In this document: positions 16,850 to 24,667 of the stretch, in pieces | Layout: the number at the start of each line of letters is the position of its first letter | Position numbering within the stretch: position 1 is the stretch's first letter | Assembly: GCA_902562015.1 (NCBI GenBank) | Contig: CACERX010000004.1 | Coordinates: 11,817 to 75,816, forward strand | Direction of reading: 5' to 3' | Length of the DNA: 64,000 nt | Origin: an uncultured SAR324 cluster bacterium | GTDB taxonomy: Bacteria > SAR324 > NAC60-12 | Notes under the pieces: generated by a model | What the model saw: only the letters and a program-made list of their open reading frames with translations | Database searches by the model: none | What the model was told of the DNA's origin: nothing | Program-made: the position numbers and the translations under genes

Positions 16850-17488
16850 CTAATTTTTCTCGCCGAATAAAAGTGTTGACTCCTCAAGAGATTTCGGAGG
16901 CGTTGTGAGCACTATTTCAACCCTACGATTTGTTTTACGGGCATTTATTAACTCGCTCCCCTTAAGCGGGGAGCCGTTTTTGTCTGTGTAGTTAACTTTG
17001 GGGCGGGTGTCAGCAAAGCCTACGATAGACATTGATTCTTCTGGATATTTTAATCGTTTTATCAGCATCGTTGCTATAACAGTAGCCCTTGCGGAACTCA
17101 GCTCCCAGTTACTCGGGAATTTTTTGCTACGTATAGGAACATTGTCGGTATGTCCTTCCACAGTCAATAGGTCCGACTTATGTTCGGGTATTTCGAGAAT
17201 TTTTTTAAAAAGAGGAGAGAGTGCCTGGAAGGCGCCATTCTTAAGTATTGCATCACCCGATCGAAAGAGGAAATCCTGAGGAAGCGAAACTATGCAGCTA
17301 AGCTTTGTTGATCGAAGTTCATATTTTTTGAATTTCTCCTTGTTGTCATTCAGAAACATATCAAGATCACTGCAATTTTTAGGCTGAGTGGAAAGTGCGT
17401 TAATGAGTACAAAAAAACAGAACAGTAATGTCATCAAATCCGCAAAGGTAGTCACCCAGCCACCTTCAGAACTTCCACCTCTACTCAT
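16850..17488 (-). CDS. motB: Flagellar motor stator protein MotB
   Basis: One N-terminal membrane segment contains the proton-binding aspartate D17 in TTFADLMTLLFCFFVL. An OmpA-like peptidoglycan-binding domain follows (VEGHTDNVPI, then NWELSSARA, VGFADTRP and NARKTNRRVEIVL). The 212-residue length is short for MotB (usually 250-300), with a reduced linker. It starts 1 bp after the motA stop. The pair forms the ion-driven stator that turns the flagellar rotor. Confidence 0.9.
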   Translation of the reverse strand: MSRGGSSEGGWVTTFADLMTLLFCFFVLINALSTQPKNCSDLDMFLNDNKEKFKKYELRSTKLSCIVSLPQDFLFRSGDAILKNGAFQALSPLFKKILEIPEHKSDLLTVEGHTDNVPIRSKKFPSNWELSSARATVIATMLIKRLKYPEESMSIVGFADTRPKVNYTDKNGSPLKGSELINARKTNRRVEIVLTTPPKSLEESTLLFGEKN

Positions 17489-17489
17489 C

Positions 17490-18458
17490 CTATAACCCTA
17501 ATCCTTCTCCCATTGCGGCCTGTTCCTCCTGAATAACTTTCTTTCTCAATTTAGGGGGCAGGTAAATCACCAGATCTTTTTTGGCAGTCTCTGGAAGTTC
17601 TCTGCGTTTTAAGTAAAGTAAACCTTCACGTATCATTTCTAATAACAAAACTTGAGATTCCTTGAGCTGAAAACGTTTGGAGGCTATTGGTAAAAAAATA
17701 AGTTGTGAAATTAGTACTCCGTAAAGTGTGGTAATCATAGCTACAGCCATTCCCCCCATCAGGCCGGCAATGTCTGCCCCACCCTCCCCTCCAACGCTGC
17801 CTAGCATAAGGATCAGTCCAACTACTGTACCAATCATGCCAAAGGCTGGAGCCGCTCTGCCCATGAATTCAAGCATGTCTATTTCTTCAAAGGACCGGTA
17901 ATTGTACATTTCAATTTCTGATCGGACTATCTCCTCAATCATTTCTTCCGTTACTAGATCAACAGCAATAAAATCTTGTAGCCATGTTTGAAGATCTGTA
18001 TTTTTTACTGAACTTATTTCTTCATCAGAAATTATCTCTTTATTTGCTCGTTTTTCGCACAAACCGATAATGGTATTATAGACTTCCAGGAAATCTTTGT
18101 CTGCTTTCCCTTTTATAAAAGCTTTCGCAATGAATAAAAATGCCCGCATTGCATCACCAAAGCGAAACGCAATAAGTGTGGCTGCATATGATCCTCCTAG
18201 AACTATAAGGAAAGATTTTAGATCTGCGAATCTGGAAACAGATCCAAGCCATGAATCCTGAAAATCTTTAAAAGAGGCTTTATGGTTACGCAGCTCCTCT
18301 GATGTAGCTTGGGTTGCTTTCAAAGTTTCAAGTCCAGTTTCAAATTCACGGAACATATACATGTAATAGTTGGAAAGGTGATCCGGCCAAACGATGCCGA
18401 AAAATACCAGCGCTGTTCCAAAGAGCATTCCAAAAATCGTTCCTAATTTGTCCAACAT
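17490..18458 (-). CDS. motA: Flagellar motor stator protein MotA
   Basis: The C-terminal half is clearly MotA/TolQ/ExbB: RAAPAFGMIGTVVGLILML and GGMAVAMITTLYGVLIS carry the third and fourth membrane segments. The first membrane segment is at about residues 5-24 and the second at about 80-100. The loop of about 55 residues between them is much longer than in typical MotA, where the first two helices are joined by a short turn. The total length of 322 is larger than usual (250-290). The gene directly precedes motB. Confidence 0.88.
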   Translation of the reverse strand: MLDKLGTIFGMLFGTALVFFGIVWPDHLSNYYMYMFREFETGLETLKATQATSEELRNHKASFKDFQDSWLGSVSRFADLKSFLIVLGGSYAATLIAFRFGDAMRAFLFIAKAFIKGKADKDFLEVYNTIIGLCEKRANKEIISDEEISSVKNTDLQTWLQDFIAVDLVTEEMIEEIVRSEIEMYNYRSFEEIDMLEFMGRAAPAFGMIGTVVGLILMLGSVGGEGGADIAGLMGGMAVAMITTLYGVLISQLIFLPIASKRFQLKESQVLLLEMIREGLLYLKRRELPETAKKDLVIYLPPKLRKKVIQEEQAAMGEGLGL

Positions 18459-19008
18459 GGAGTCCTTATTAGTTTTTGTTTAAATAAAGAATAATTAATA
18501 ATATCAGTAATTTAAATTAATTTACTCTGGCCTAAACCCGTTCTATCATCCAACAAAAATAAAAAATGTCAACTGTAGTAAAATTATTAAAATTGTATAA
18601 TAATTAATGAGCATTCTGCAGAACAATTTTTGGTCGGATTTAAGTTTTATTGATTATTCAGTGCATTCTGTATCAATAATTAAAGAATATCAACACAATT
18701 TCTTTTGCTATCCAAGCAATAAACAGATGATATGGATAATTGGTTTATAATCAATAAAAATATTTCAAAATGCAGGTGCTCTGTGAAGCAATTAAACTGT
18801 TAAACTTCTAAAATTTCTAATGCAAGTAGTTTTAAGAAGAAGTTAAAATGGAATGAAATCAAAATTCAAAAGAAGGAACAGCAAGGGTTTTCATGGATTT
18901 AGTAATTAAAACAAAACTGAATTTAGCTTATTTATGCTAATTAGAAAAATTTTGAACATGTTATAAAAGAATGTTCATAATATCAGATTTTTCTGAGAGG
19001 GGACTGCT
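18459..19008. other. AT-rich divergent intergenic region (550 bp)
   Basis: This gap lies between the divergent motA and rlmE genes. It is AT-rich, with no convincing reading frame or tRNA. A TATAAT at 18746-18751 has no good -35. A small hairpin (TCAGA-TTTT-TCTGA, 18983-18996) sits just 5' of the GAGAGGGG ribosome-binding site (18995-19002) of rlmE. No sigma-28 promoter was found for motA. Confidence 0.4.
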
Positions 19009-19599
19009 GTGAAAAAAATTAAGGATCATTATTTCCATAAGGCAAAAAAAGACGGATATGCTGCTCGATCTGTTTATAAAATTAAAGAAATTGATAATAA
19101 ACATAGAATTATCCTTACAGGAAATAAAGTTTTAGATCTGGGATGCAGTCCAGGATCTTGGCTTCAGTATGCAAGCAGAAAAGTTGGGAATTCAGGACAT
19201 GTTCTGGGAATTGACGTCCAACCAATTAAAATATCGTTGCCTTTAAATGTAAAAGTCATACAGGCAGATATATTTGAAATTACAAATGAGGAATTGCACA
19301 TTAAAGCAGGAAAGCCTGATGTAATATTGAGTGACATGGCGCCAAAAACCAGCGGCATACGATTAACTGACGCACATCGATCTTTTGCATTAAATATAAA
19401 GGTTCTTAATATTGCAAATGAAATCTTACGTTTTGAAGGATCATTGATCGTTAAAACATTCCAGGGTATTTTGCTTGATGAGCTTTGTTCTGAATTTAAA
19501 AAAATGTTTGTTAAGGTAAAATTGTGTAAACCGAAAAGCTCAAGATCAGAAAGTGCTGAAATTTTCATTCTTGGAACGCATAAAAAAAGAACAATTTAA
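19009..19599 (+). CDS. rlmE: 23S rRNA 2'-O-ribose methyltransferase RlmE
   Basis: RlmE (FtsJ, RrmJ) methylates U2552 in the A-loop of 23S rRNA. The 196-residue protein starts at GTG after a GAGAGGGG SD. Landmarks are DGYAARSVYKIKEID, the SAM-binding VLDLGCSPGSWLQ, DVILSDMAPKTSG with the catalytic Asp, and IVKTFQG with the catalytic Lys, giving most of the K-D-K-E tetrad. The gene stands alone. Confidence 0.95.
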   Translation: MKKIKDHYFHKAKKDGYAARSVYKIKEIDNKHRIILTGNKVLDLGCSPGSWLQYASRKVGNSGHVLGIDVQPIKISLPLNVKVIQADIFEITNEELHIKAGKPDVILSDMAPKTSGIRLTDAHRSFALNIKVLNIANEILRFEGSLIVKTFQGILLDELCSEFKKMFVKVKLCKPKSSRSESAEIFILGTHKKRTI

Positions 19600-19616
19600 A
19601 AAAACTTTTAATTTAC

Positions 19617-19643
19617 TAAAGATTTTTCTAAAAATGCCGAATA
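19617..19643 (+). promoter_or_regulatory. Sigma-28 (FliA)-type promoter of the flagellin gene
   Basis: TAAAGATT (19617-19624), an 11-nt spacer and GCCGAATA (19636-19643) closely match the FliA consensus TAAAGTTT-N11-GCCGATAA. It lies about 90 nt upstream of the flagellin ATG. Late flagellar filament genes are normally under this sigma factor. Confidence 0.75.
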
Positions 19644-19734
19644 ATTATTAAAGAATTTATGTATGTCAAGCCATAGAAATATTTTATATTGTAGTCAAAA
19701 TTTCTTGAAAAGCTGAAAGAATAAACAATAGGCA

Positions 19735-21345
19735 ATGAAAATAAGACAAAATCCAGCATCATTAAATACATTGAGACATACCTCAAATCACTTCGATAAA
19801 GTGAAAGGTGGCATTGAGCGCCTTAGTTCTGGTGTAAAGATAAATCAGGGTGCGGATGGTCCAGCATCATTGATTGCTTCAGAAAGATTACGTGGACACA
19901 TTGTTGGGCTAAAGCAGGTTTTTGACAATGCATCATCTACTGTAGCACTATTTCAAACTGCGGAAGGCGCTTTAAATGAAGTAAGCAATCTTTTAATTAA
20001 AATAAAACAGTTGACTGTACATGCTCAAAATGAGGCAACAAATAATTCAAAAATGCTTGCGGCTGATCAGCAGGAAATTGCAAATCTACTTAACACAATT
20101 GACCGCATTTCAAAAAACACCGAGTTTGGTGGAAAAAGACTGCTAGATGGCAGTATGGGAACTAGTGGTACTGCTGTAGGAGAATCACTGCAATTTGTTT
20201 CTGCCGAGGCGACTGCTCCTCCCTCACCAGAACAAGGATGGGAAGTAGACATACATCACGTTGCTACAAGAGCATATTTAGTTGGTTCTATACCCATTGA
20301 TATGAACAATATTCGAAATGGGTTGCAGATAGTTTTAAATGAAGGTGGAAGAAACCTTGATTTTAATATAGATGAAAATCAGTTGGGAAAAGATATTCAG
20401 GAAATGATTAAAAATGCTGATCGATACCCACTGCGATTCCCTCCTGCCGAAATATCCTCACAAATTAGAAATTTAATTGTTCATGCTTTGAATCAAAAAA
20501 TTGTTGATAGCGGATTAGATTTGCACGCAAAAGTTACACCGGAAAATAAACTGCATATTAGGCATAACAAATTTGGTGATGCTACATCTTTTGCCGCAGG
20601 AAGTTCAGTGGCAGGCATACTTTCTGACCAAGCAGACATTGCACAATCTGCTGTTTCTGGAAAAAATATTGAAGGGACAATTAATAACGAAGTTGCATTG
20701 GGAGAAGGACAGTATTTAACAACACTTTTAGGAATGCAGGCTGGAGGTTTAAAGGTCAAATTTGATAAGGAAATTGGATTTAGGGAAATTCCTGTTCTGG
20801 ATCATCATGGAATCCAGACAGGAACAAAATATATTGAAGTAAAAAATACGGATTTAGTTGGAAGCAAAGACAATCCGAAAATTGAAGGGTATGTTCATGT
20901 CTCTCAGAAGTCCAAAGAATTCCAAGTTGGACTTGACAAAAAATCTAATCCATCCTTTTCTTTAGCAAATGTACGCACAAACCTCATGGGAAACGACGTT
21001 AAGAATAAGAGTGGCTTTCGAAGTCTTGCTGATATTAATGTAACTTCACTGCAGGGGGCAAAAGACTCATCTATAATAGTAGATAAAGTTATAGATCAAA
21101 TCTCTGTCTACCGTGGTGAGATAGGATCATTTCAGAAAAACGCACTGGAGAGTAACCTAAACAGCCTGAAGGTTGCAGAACAGAACATCACTCAAGCTGA
21201 GTCCACTATCCGTGATTCAGACATGGCAGCAGAAATGTCTGAACTTACCAAAGATAAAATTATGCTTCAGGCAAGCACTGCCATGATTGCACAGGCCAAT
21301 CAGGTTCCTGAAACAGTTTTGGAATTGATTCGAAATAACAGATGA
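19735..21345 (+). CDS. fliC: Flagellin
   Basis: The N-terminal D0/D1 region (first ~140 residues, with GIERLSSGVKINQGADGPASL and FQTAEGALNEVSNLL) and the C-terminal D1/D0 region (last ~90, with ESNLNSLKVAEQNITQAESTIRD split around DMAAEM and ending in ELIRNNR) are conserved. The central 140-440 is variable and would be surface exposed. The length of 536 is moderate to long. The sigma-28-like promoter directly upstream supports expression as a late flagellar gene. No other filament, hook or chaperone gene is adjacent. Confidence 0.93.
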   Translation: MKIRQNPASLNTLRHTSNHFDKVKGGIERLSSGVKINQGADGPASLIASERLRGHIVGLKQVFDNASSTVALFQTAEGALNEVSNLLIKIKQLTVHAQNEATNNSKMLAADQQEIANLLNTIDRISKNTEFGGKRLLDGSMGTSGTAVGESLQFVSAEATAPPSPEQGWEVDIHHVATRAYLVGSIPIDMNNIRNGLQIVLNEGGRNLDFNIDENQLGKDIQEMIKNADRYPLRFPPAEISSQIRNLIVHALNQKIVDSGLDLHAKVTPENKLHIRHNKFGDATSFAAGSSVAGILSDQADIAQSAVSGKNIEGTINNEVALGEGQYLTTLLGMQAGGLKVKFDKEIGFREIPVLDHHGIQTGTKYIEVKNTDLVGSKDNPKIEGYVHVSQKSKEFQVGLDKKSNPSFSLANVRTNLMGNDVKNKSGFRSLADINVTSLQGAKDSSIIVDKVIDQISVYRGEIGSFQKNALESNLNSLKVAEQNITQAESTIRDSDMAAEMSELTKDKIMLQASTAMIAQANQVPETVLELIRNNR

Positions 21346-21549
21346 TAAAATAAAACAGAGTGCTTTAAACGTTATTAAGAAATATAATTACCTTCCAATT
21401 TAAACAGACTTTTCATTTTTCAAACCCTAAAAAGACTTGATGTTTACCCACCTTTAAGGCTAGGATTACGTTACTTTAGCAGAATATTTTTTGTATTAAT
21501 TCATCATAATAGAGTCAGGAAACAATTCATTTCATCTGCAAAAATTAGC

Positions 21550-23193
21550 ATGGGCATGGCTAAAAACTTAAAGGCTGAAAAATTCCAAGATTTGCCACTG
21601 GAATTGAAAGGGATTACAAAACATTTTCCAGGAATAATAGCCAATGACAATGTTGAATTTACTTTGAGAGAGGGAGAAATTCACACCATTCTAGGAGAAA
21701 ATGGTGCAGGTAAATCAACATTAATGAATATAATTGCGGGTCTTTATCCTGCTGATGCTGGTGAAATAAGGGTGTTTGGGGAACTGGTTAATTTCACTAA
21801 TCCTCGTAAAGCGATTGAGAAAAGTATCGGCATGGTTTTTCAGCATTTTATGTTGGTGCGCAATCATACTGTTGCAGAAAATATTTTACTGGGTATGCGA
21901 GGTTTGGCTGCACTTGAATTAAAAAAAGTCCATCAGCAAATTAGGGAGATTAGTGAACGCTATGATTTATTTGTTGATCCGGAAAAGAAAATTCAGGAGC
22001 TATCTGTAGGAGAACAACAACGTGTTGAAATTGTTAAGATTCTTTTCAGAGGCGCTCGAATCTTGATTTTGGATGAACCCACGGCTGTATTAACACCTCA
22101 AGAATCCAAAGCATTATACGAAATCATGCAGAGAATGGCAGCTGAAAAACATTCTATCATTTTCATTACCCACAAAATGAAGGAGGTAATGGCTCTTTCT
22201 CATCGGATAACGGTCTTGAGCCGTGGTAAAGTCATGGCTACCCTAAATAGAGAAGATACTGATCCTGAAACATTGGCAGATTTGATGATTGGTGGCCTAG
22301 ATGAAAATGAATCTTTGAAAGCTCAGGAAATGCTTAAAGAAACTGAATTTGGTAAGCAAAAGAAAAATTTAACTAGTATCAAAGAAAAAAAACATAATTA
22401 TGGGAAATTGACTATTGCTCTAAAAGAAATTCATGCACTCAATGATTTGGGACAACCAGCACTTAAGGGGGTTTCGCTCAATATACATGCTGGAGAAATT
22501 TTGGGTATGGCGGGTGTTTCAGGGAATGGCCAACCAGAGCTTGCAGATGTTTTGAGCGGCATGCGAATACCAAATCAAGGTTCATATCAGTTTGAAGAAA
22601 CTCCTATGGAAAAACCTAAAGTGAATGAAATGATTGACAGAGGTGTGGGTTACATTCCGGAAGACCGGAAAAGATTTGGCATTTCCTCAGGAATGTCCAT
22701 TGCTTACAATTTTTTGCTTCGTGATTTCCGGAACCCCAATTTCAGTTCAAAGCAGTTGCTGAGGCTTAAAAATATCTTTGAATATGGCAGTAGTAAAATG
22801 AAGGAATTTGATATTCGTGCACCATCAGAGAAGACTCCGGTGGGCCTGCTTTCTGGAGGAAATATGCAAAAAGTAATTCTTGCACGTGAAATTTCCAGGC
22901 CACTGAAACTGCTGCTTGCATCTCAGCCTACCCGAGGACTTGATATTCACGCAACCAGTTTCATTCGCAAGCAAATATGCCAAGCACGCGATAAGGGGCT
23001 GGCTGTACTATGGATCTCAGAGGACCTTGATGAGTTGCTTATGGTTGCTGACCGTATTGCTGTTATTTTTGACGGTCGTATTGTTGGAATACTTTCTAAG
23101 AAGGAAGCTTCAATCAGTTTAATTGGTCAGATGATGACTGGGATGGAAAATAAAAATTTATCTAATCAAGTAAAAAAATTTGATTATGCGTGA
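21550..23193 (+). CDS. Nucleoside/sugar-type ABC transporter ATPase (two ABC domains)
   Basis: The 547-residue protein has two fused ABC domains. The first has Walker A GENGAGKST, signature LSVGEQQR and Walker B LILDEP. The second has the degenerate Walker A GVSGNGQPE typical of RbsA/NupO-like ATPases, and signature LLSGGNMQK. The segment GMVFQHFMLVRNHTVAENILLG points to the BmpA-linked purine nucleoside subfamily (YufO/NupO). The matching permease and binding-protein genes are not in the window. The end overlaps the xanthine dehydrogenase small-subunit start by 8 bp, consistent with import of purines for oxidation. Confidence 0.85.
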   Translation: MGMAKNLKAEKFQDLPLELKGITKHFPGIIANDNVEFTLREGEIHTILGENGAGKSTLMNIIAGLYPADAGEIRVFGELVNFTNPRKAIEKSIGMVFQHFMLVRNHTVAENILLGMRGLAALELKKVHQQIREISERYDLFVDPEKKIQELSVGEQQRVEIVKILFRGARILILDEPTAVLTPQESKALYEIMQRMAAEKHSIIFITHKMKEVMALSHRITVLSRGKVMATLNREDTDPETLADLMIGGLDENESLKAQEMLKETEFGKQKKNLTSIKEKKHNYGKLTIALKEIHALNDLGQPALKGVSLNIHAGEILGMAGVSGNGQPELADVLSGMRIPNQGSYQFEETPMEKPKVNEMIDRGVGYIPEDRKRFGISSGMSIAYNFLLRDFRNPNFSSKQLLRLKNIFEYGSSKMKEFDIRAPSEKTPVGLLSGGNMQKVILAREISRPLKLLLASQPTRGLDIHATSFIRKQICQARDKGLAVLWISEDLDELLMVADRIAVIFDGRIVGILSKKEASISLIGQMMTGMENKNLSNQVKKFDYA

Positions 23194-24667
23194 CTACCTT
23201 TTGATATATGTAAACGGTCGTCGCCACAAGATTTCTGGTGAAAGATGCTTTCAATCACTTTCTGATTATTTGCGACAAGATCTTGGTTTAGTTGGTACAA
23301 AAGTGGTTTGTGCGGAAGGAGACTGTGGGTCTTGTACTGTATTAGTGGGACGTATTCGTGATGGAGAGCTTAAATTTGAGGGACTCGACAGCTGTATTCA
23401 GTATCTTTACCAACTTGACTGTACACATGTGATAAGTGTTGAAGGTTTAAAACAGGGTAATCAAATTCACCCAGTTCAGCAGGCAATGGTAGATGCAATG
23501 GGATCGCAATGTGGGTATTGCACACCAGGGTTTGTAATGTCGATGGCAGCCATGTTGGAAACTAGGGAGTCTTTGACAAGACTATCAGTACAGGACGGGT
23601 TGACTGGAAACTTGTGCCGTTGTACCGGTTATGAACAAATCATTGAAGCCGCACTATCTCTTCCAAAACTTAGTACAGTATCATCAGAATTGAAGCTGCC
23701 TTCAAAAATTTTTGAGCAAAAATCAATTTTTGAAGATTTTAAAAAACATGCTTCAGAACCTTTACTTTGTGAGTATGTTCAAAAGTGGAACGGAGCAACA
23801 AATAGGGTAAGATTTTTCGTTCCTTGTAAAATAAAAGAAGCGATTGAATTTAAGCAAAGACACAAAAACGTTACAGTTGTTGCTGGAGGAACAGATATTT
23901 CTGTGCAAATCAACAAGCAGTATATCGAGCCAAAATGTGTAATGAGTCTGACGAATTTAAAAAAATTAGATTTTATTGAATTAAAAAACAGAAAAGTGAA
24001 AGTTGGATCTAGCGTGACATGGACAAAGCTTGCAGAATTCTGTCACCAACATCTACCTGAACTATCCGAGATAATCTCTTTATTTGCATCTAGGCAAATC
24101 AGGAATGCTGGGACTCTGGCAGGCAACATTGCTAATGCGTCGCCAATTGCGGATTCTCTTCCTTTTCTTCACGTGATTGATGCTGAAGTTGAGTTGTCAG
24201 GAGATAAGGGTAAAAGATGGATCAATATCAACAAGTTTTATCATGCCTATAAAAAAACTGAAATGAGGTCGACTGAACTGATTACAAGCATACGCTGGAA
24301 TCTTCCTGATCGCTCGGACATCCTGAAACTTTACAAAGTTTCTAAACGTAAGGACCTAGATATATCAACTTTTACTGCAGGGATTCTGTTAAAAGTGAAA
24401 CATGGTAAAATTAAAAAGGCACGCCTAGCATATGGCGGAGTTGGACCAATTGTACTTCGTTTGCCTGAAACAGAGAGGTTCATTGAGGACAAGCCTCTTA
24501 TTAAATCAGTTTTCCAGCAAGCGGGCAGAATTGCTTCCAATGAAATTTCTCCAATTTCAGATGTCCGTGCTTCCACAAGTTATCGTTCACTCTTGTCAGA
24601 AAATATTTTGATCAAGTTCTTTCATGAGTGTTGTGAAAACTACCGTACCAAAAAAGAGGCTGCATGA
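23186..24667 (+). CDS. xdhA: Xanthine dehydrogenase small subunit (2Fe-2S and FAD)
   Basis: The N-terminal ferredoxin-like 2Fe-2S site has C42, C47 and C50 (CAEGDCGSC). A second 2Fe-2S domain follows with CGYCTPGF and NLCRCTGYEQ. The FAD domain (from about residue 205) has VVAGGTDISVQ and ASRQIRNAGTLAGNIANASP. This order matches XdhA of bacterial xanthine dehydrogenases, which oxidise hypoxanthine and xanthine to urate. The ATG at 23186 is preferred; a TTG 6 bp earlier is also in frame. It overlaps the ABC ATPase before it (8 bp) and the large subunit after it (4 bp). Confidence 0.92.
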   Translation: MRDYLLIYVNGRRHKISGERCFQSLSDYLRQDLGLVGTKVVCAEGDCGSCTVLVGRIRDGELKFEGLDSCIQYLYQLDCTHVISVEGLKQGNQIHPVQQAMVDAMGSQCGYCTPGFVMSMAAMLETRESLTRLSVQDGLTGNLCRCTGYEQIIEAALSLPKLSTVSSELKLPSKIFEQKSIFEDFKKHASEPLLCEYVQKWNGATNRVRFFVPCKIKEAIEFKQRHKNVTVVAGGTDISVQINKQYIEPKCVMSLTNLKKLDFIELKNRKVKVGSSVTWTKLAEFCHQHLPELSEIISLFASRQIRNAGTLAGNIANASPIADSLPFLHVIDAEVELSGDKGKRWININKFYHAYKKTEMRSTELITSIRWNLPDRSDILKLYKVSKRKDLDISTFTAGILLKVKHGKIKKARLAYGGVGPIVLRLPETERFIEDKPLIKSVFQQAGRIASNEISPISDVRASTSYRSLLSENILIKFFHECCENYRTKKEAA

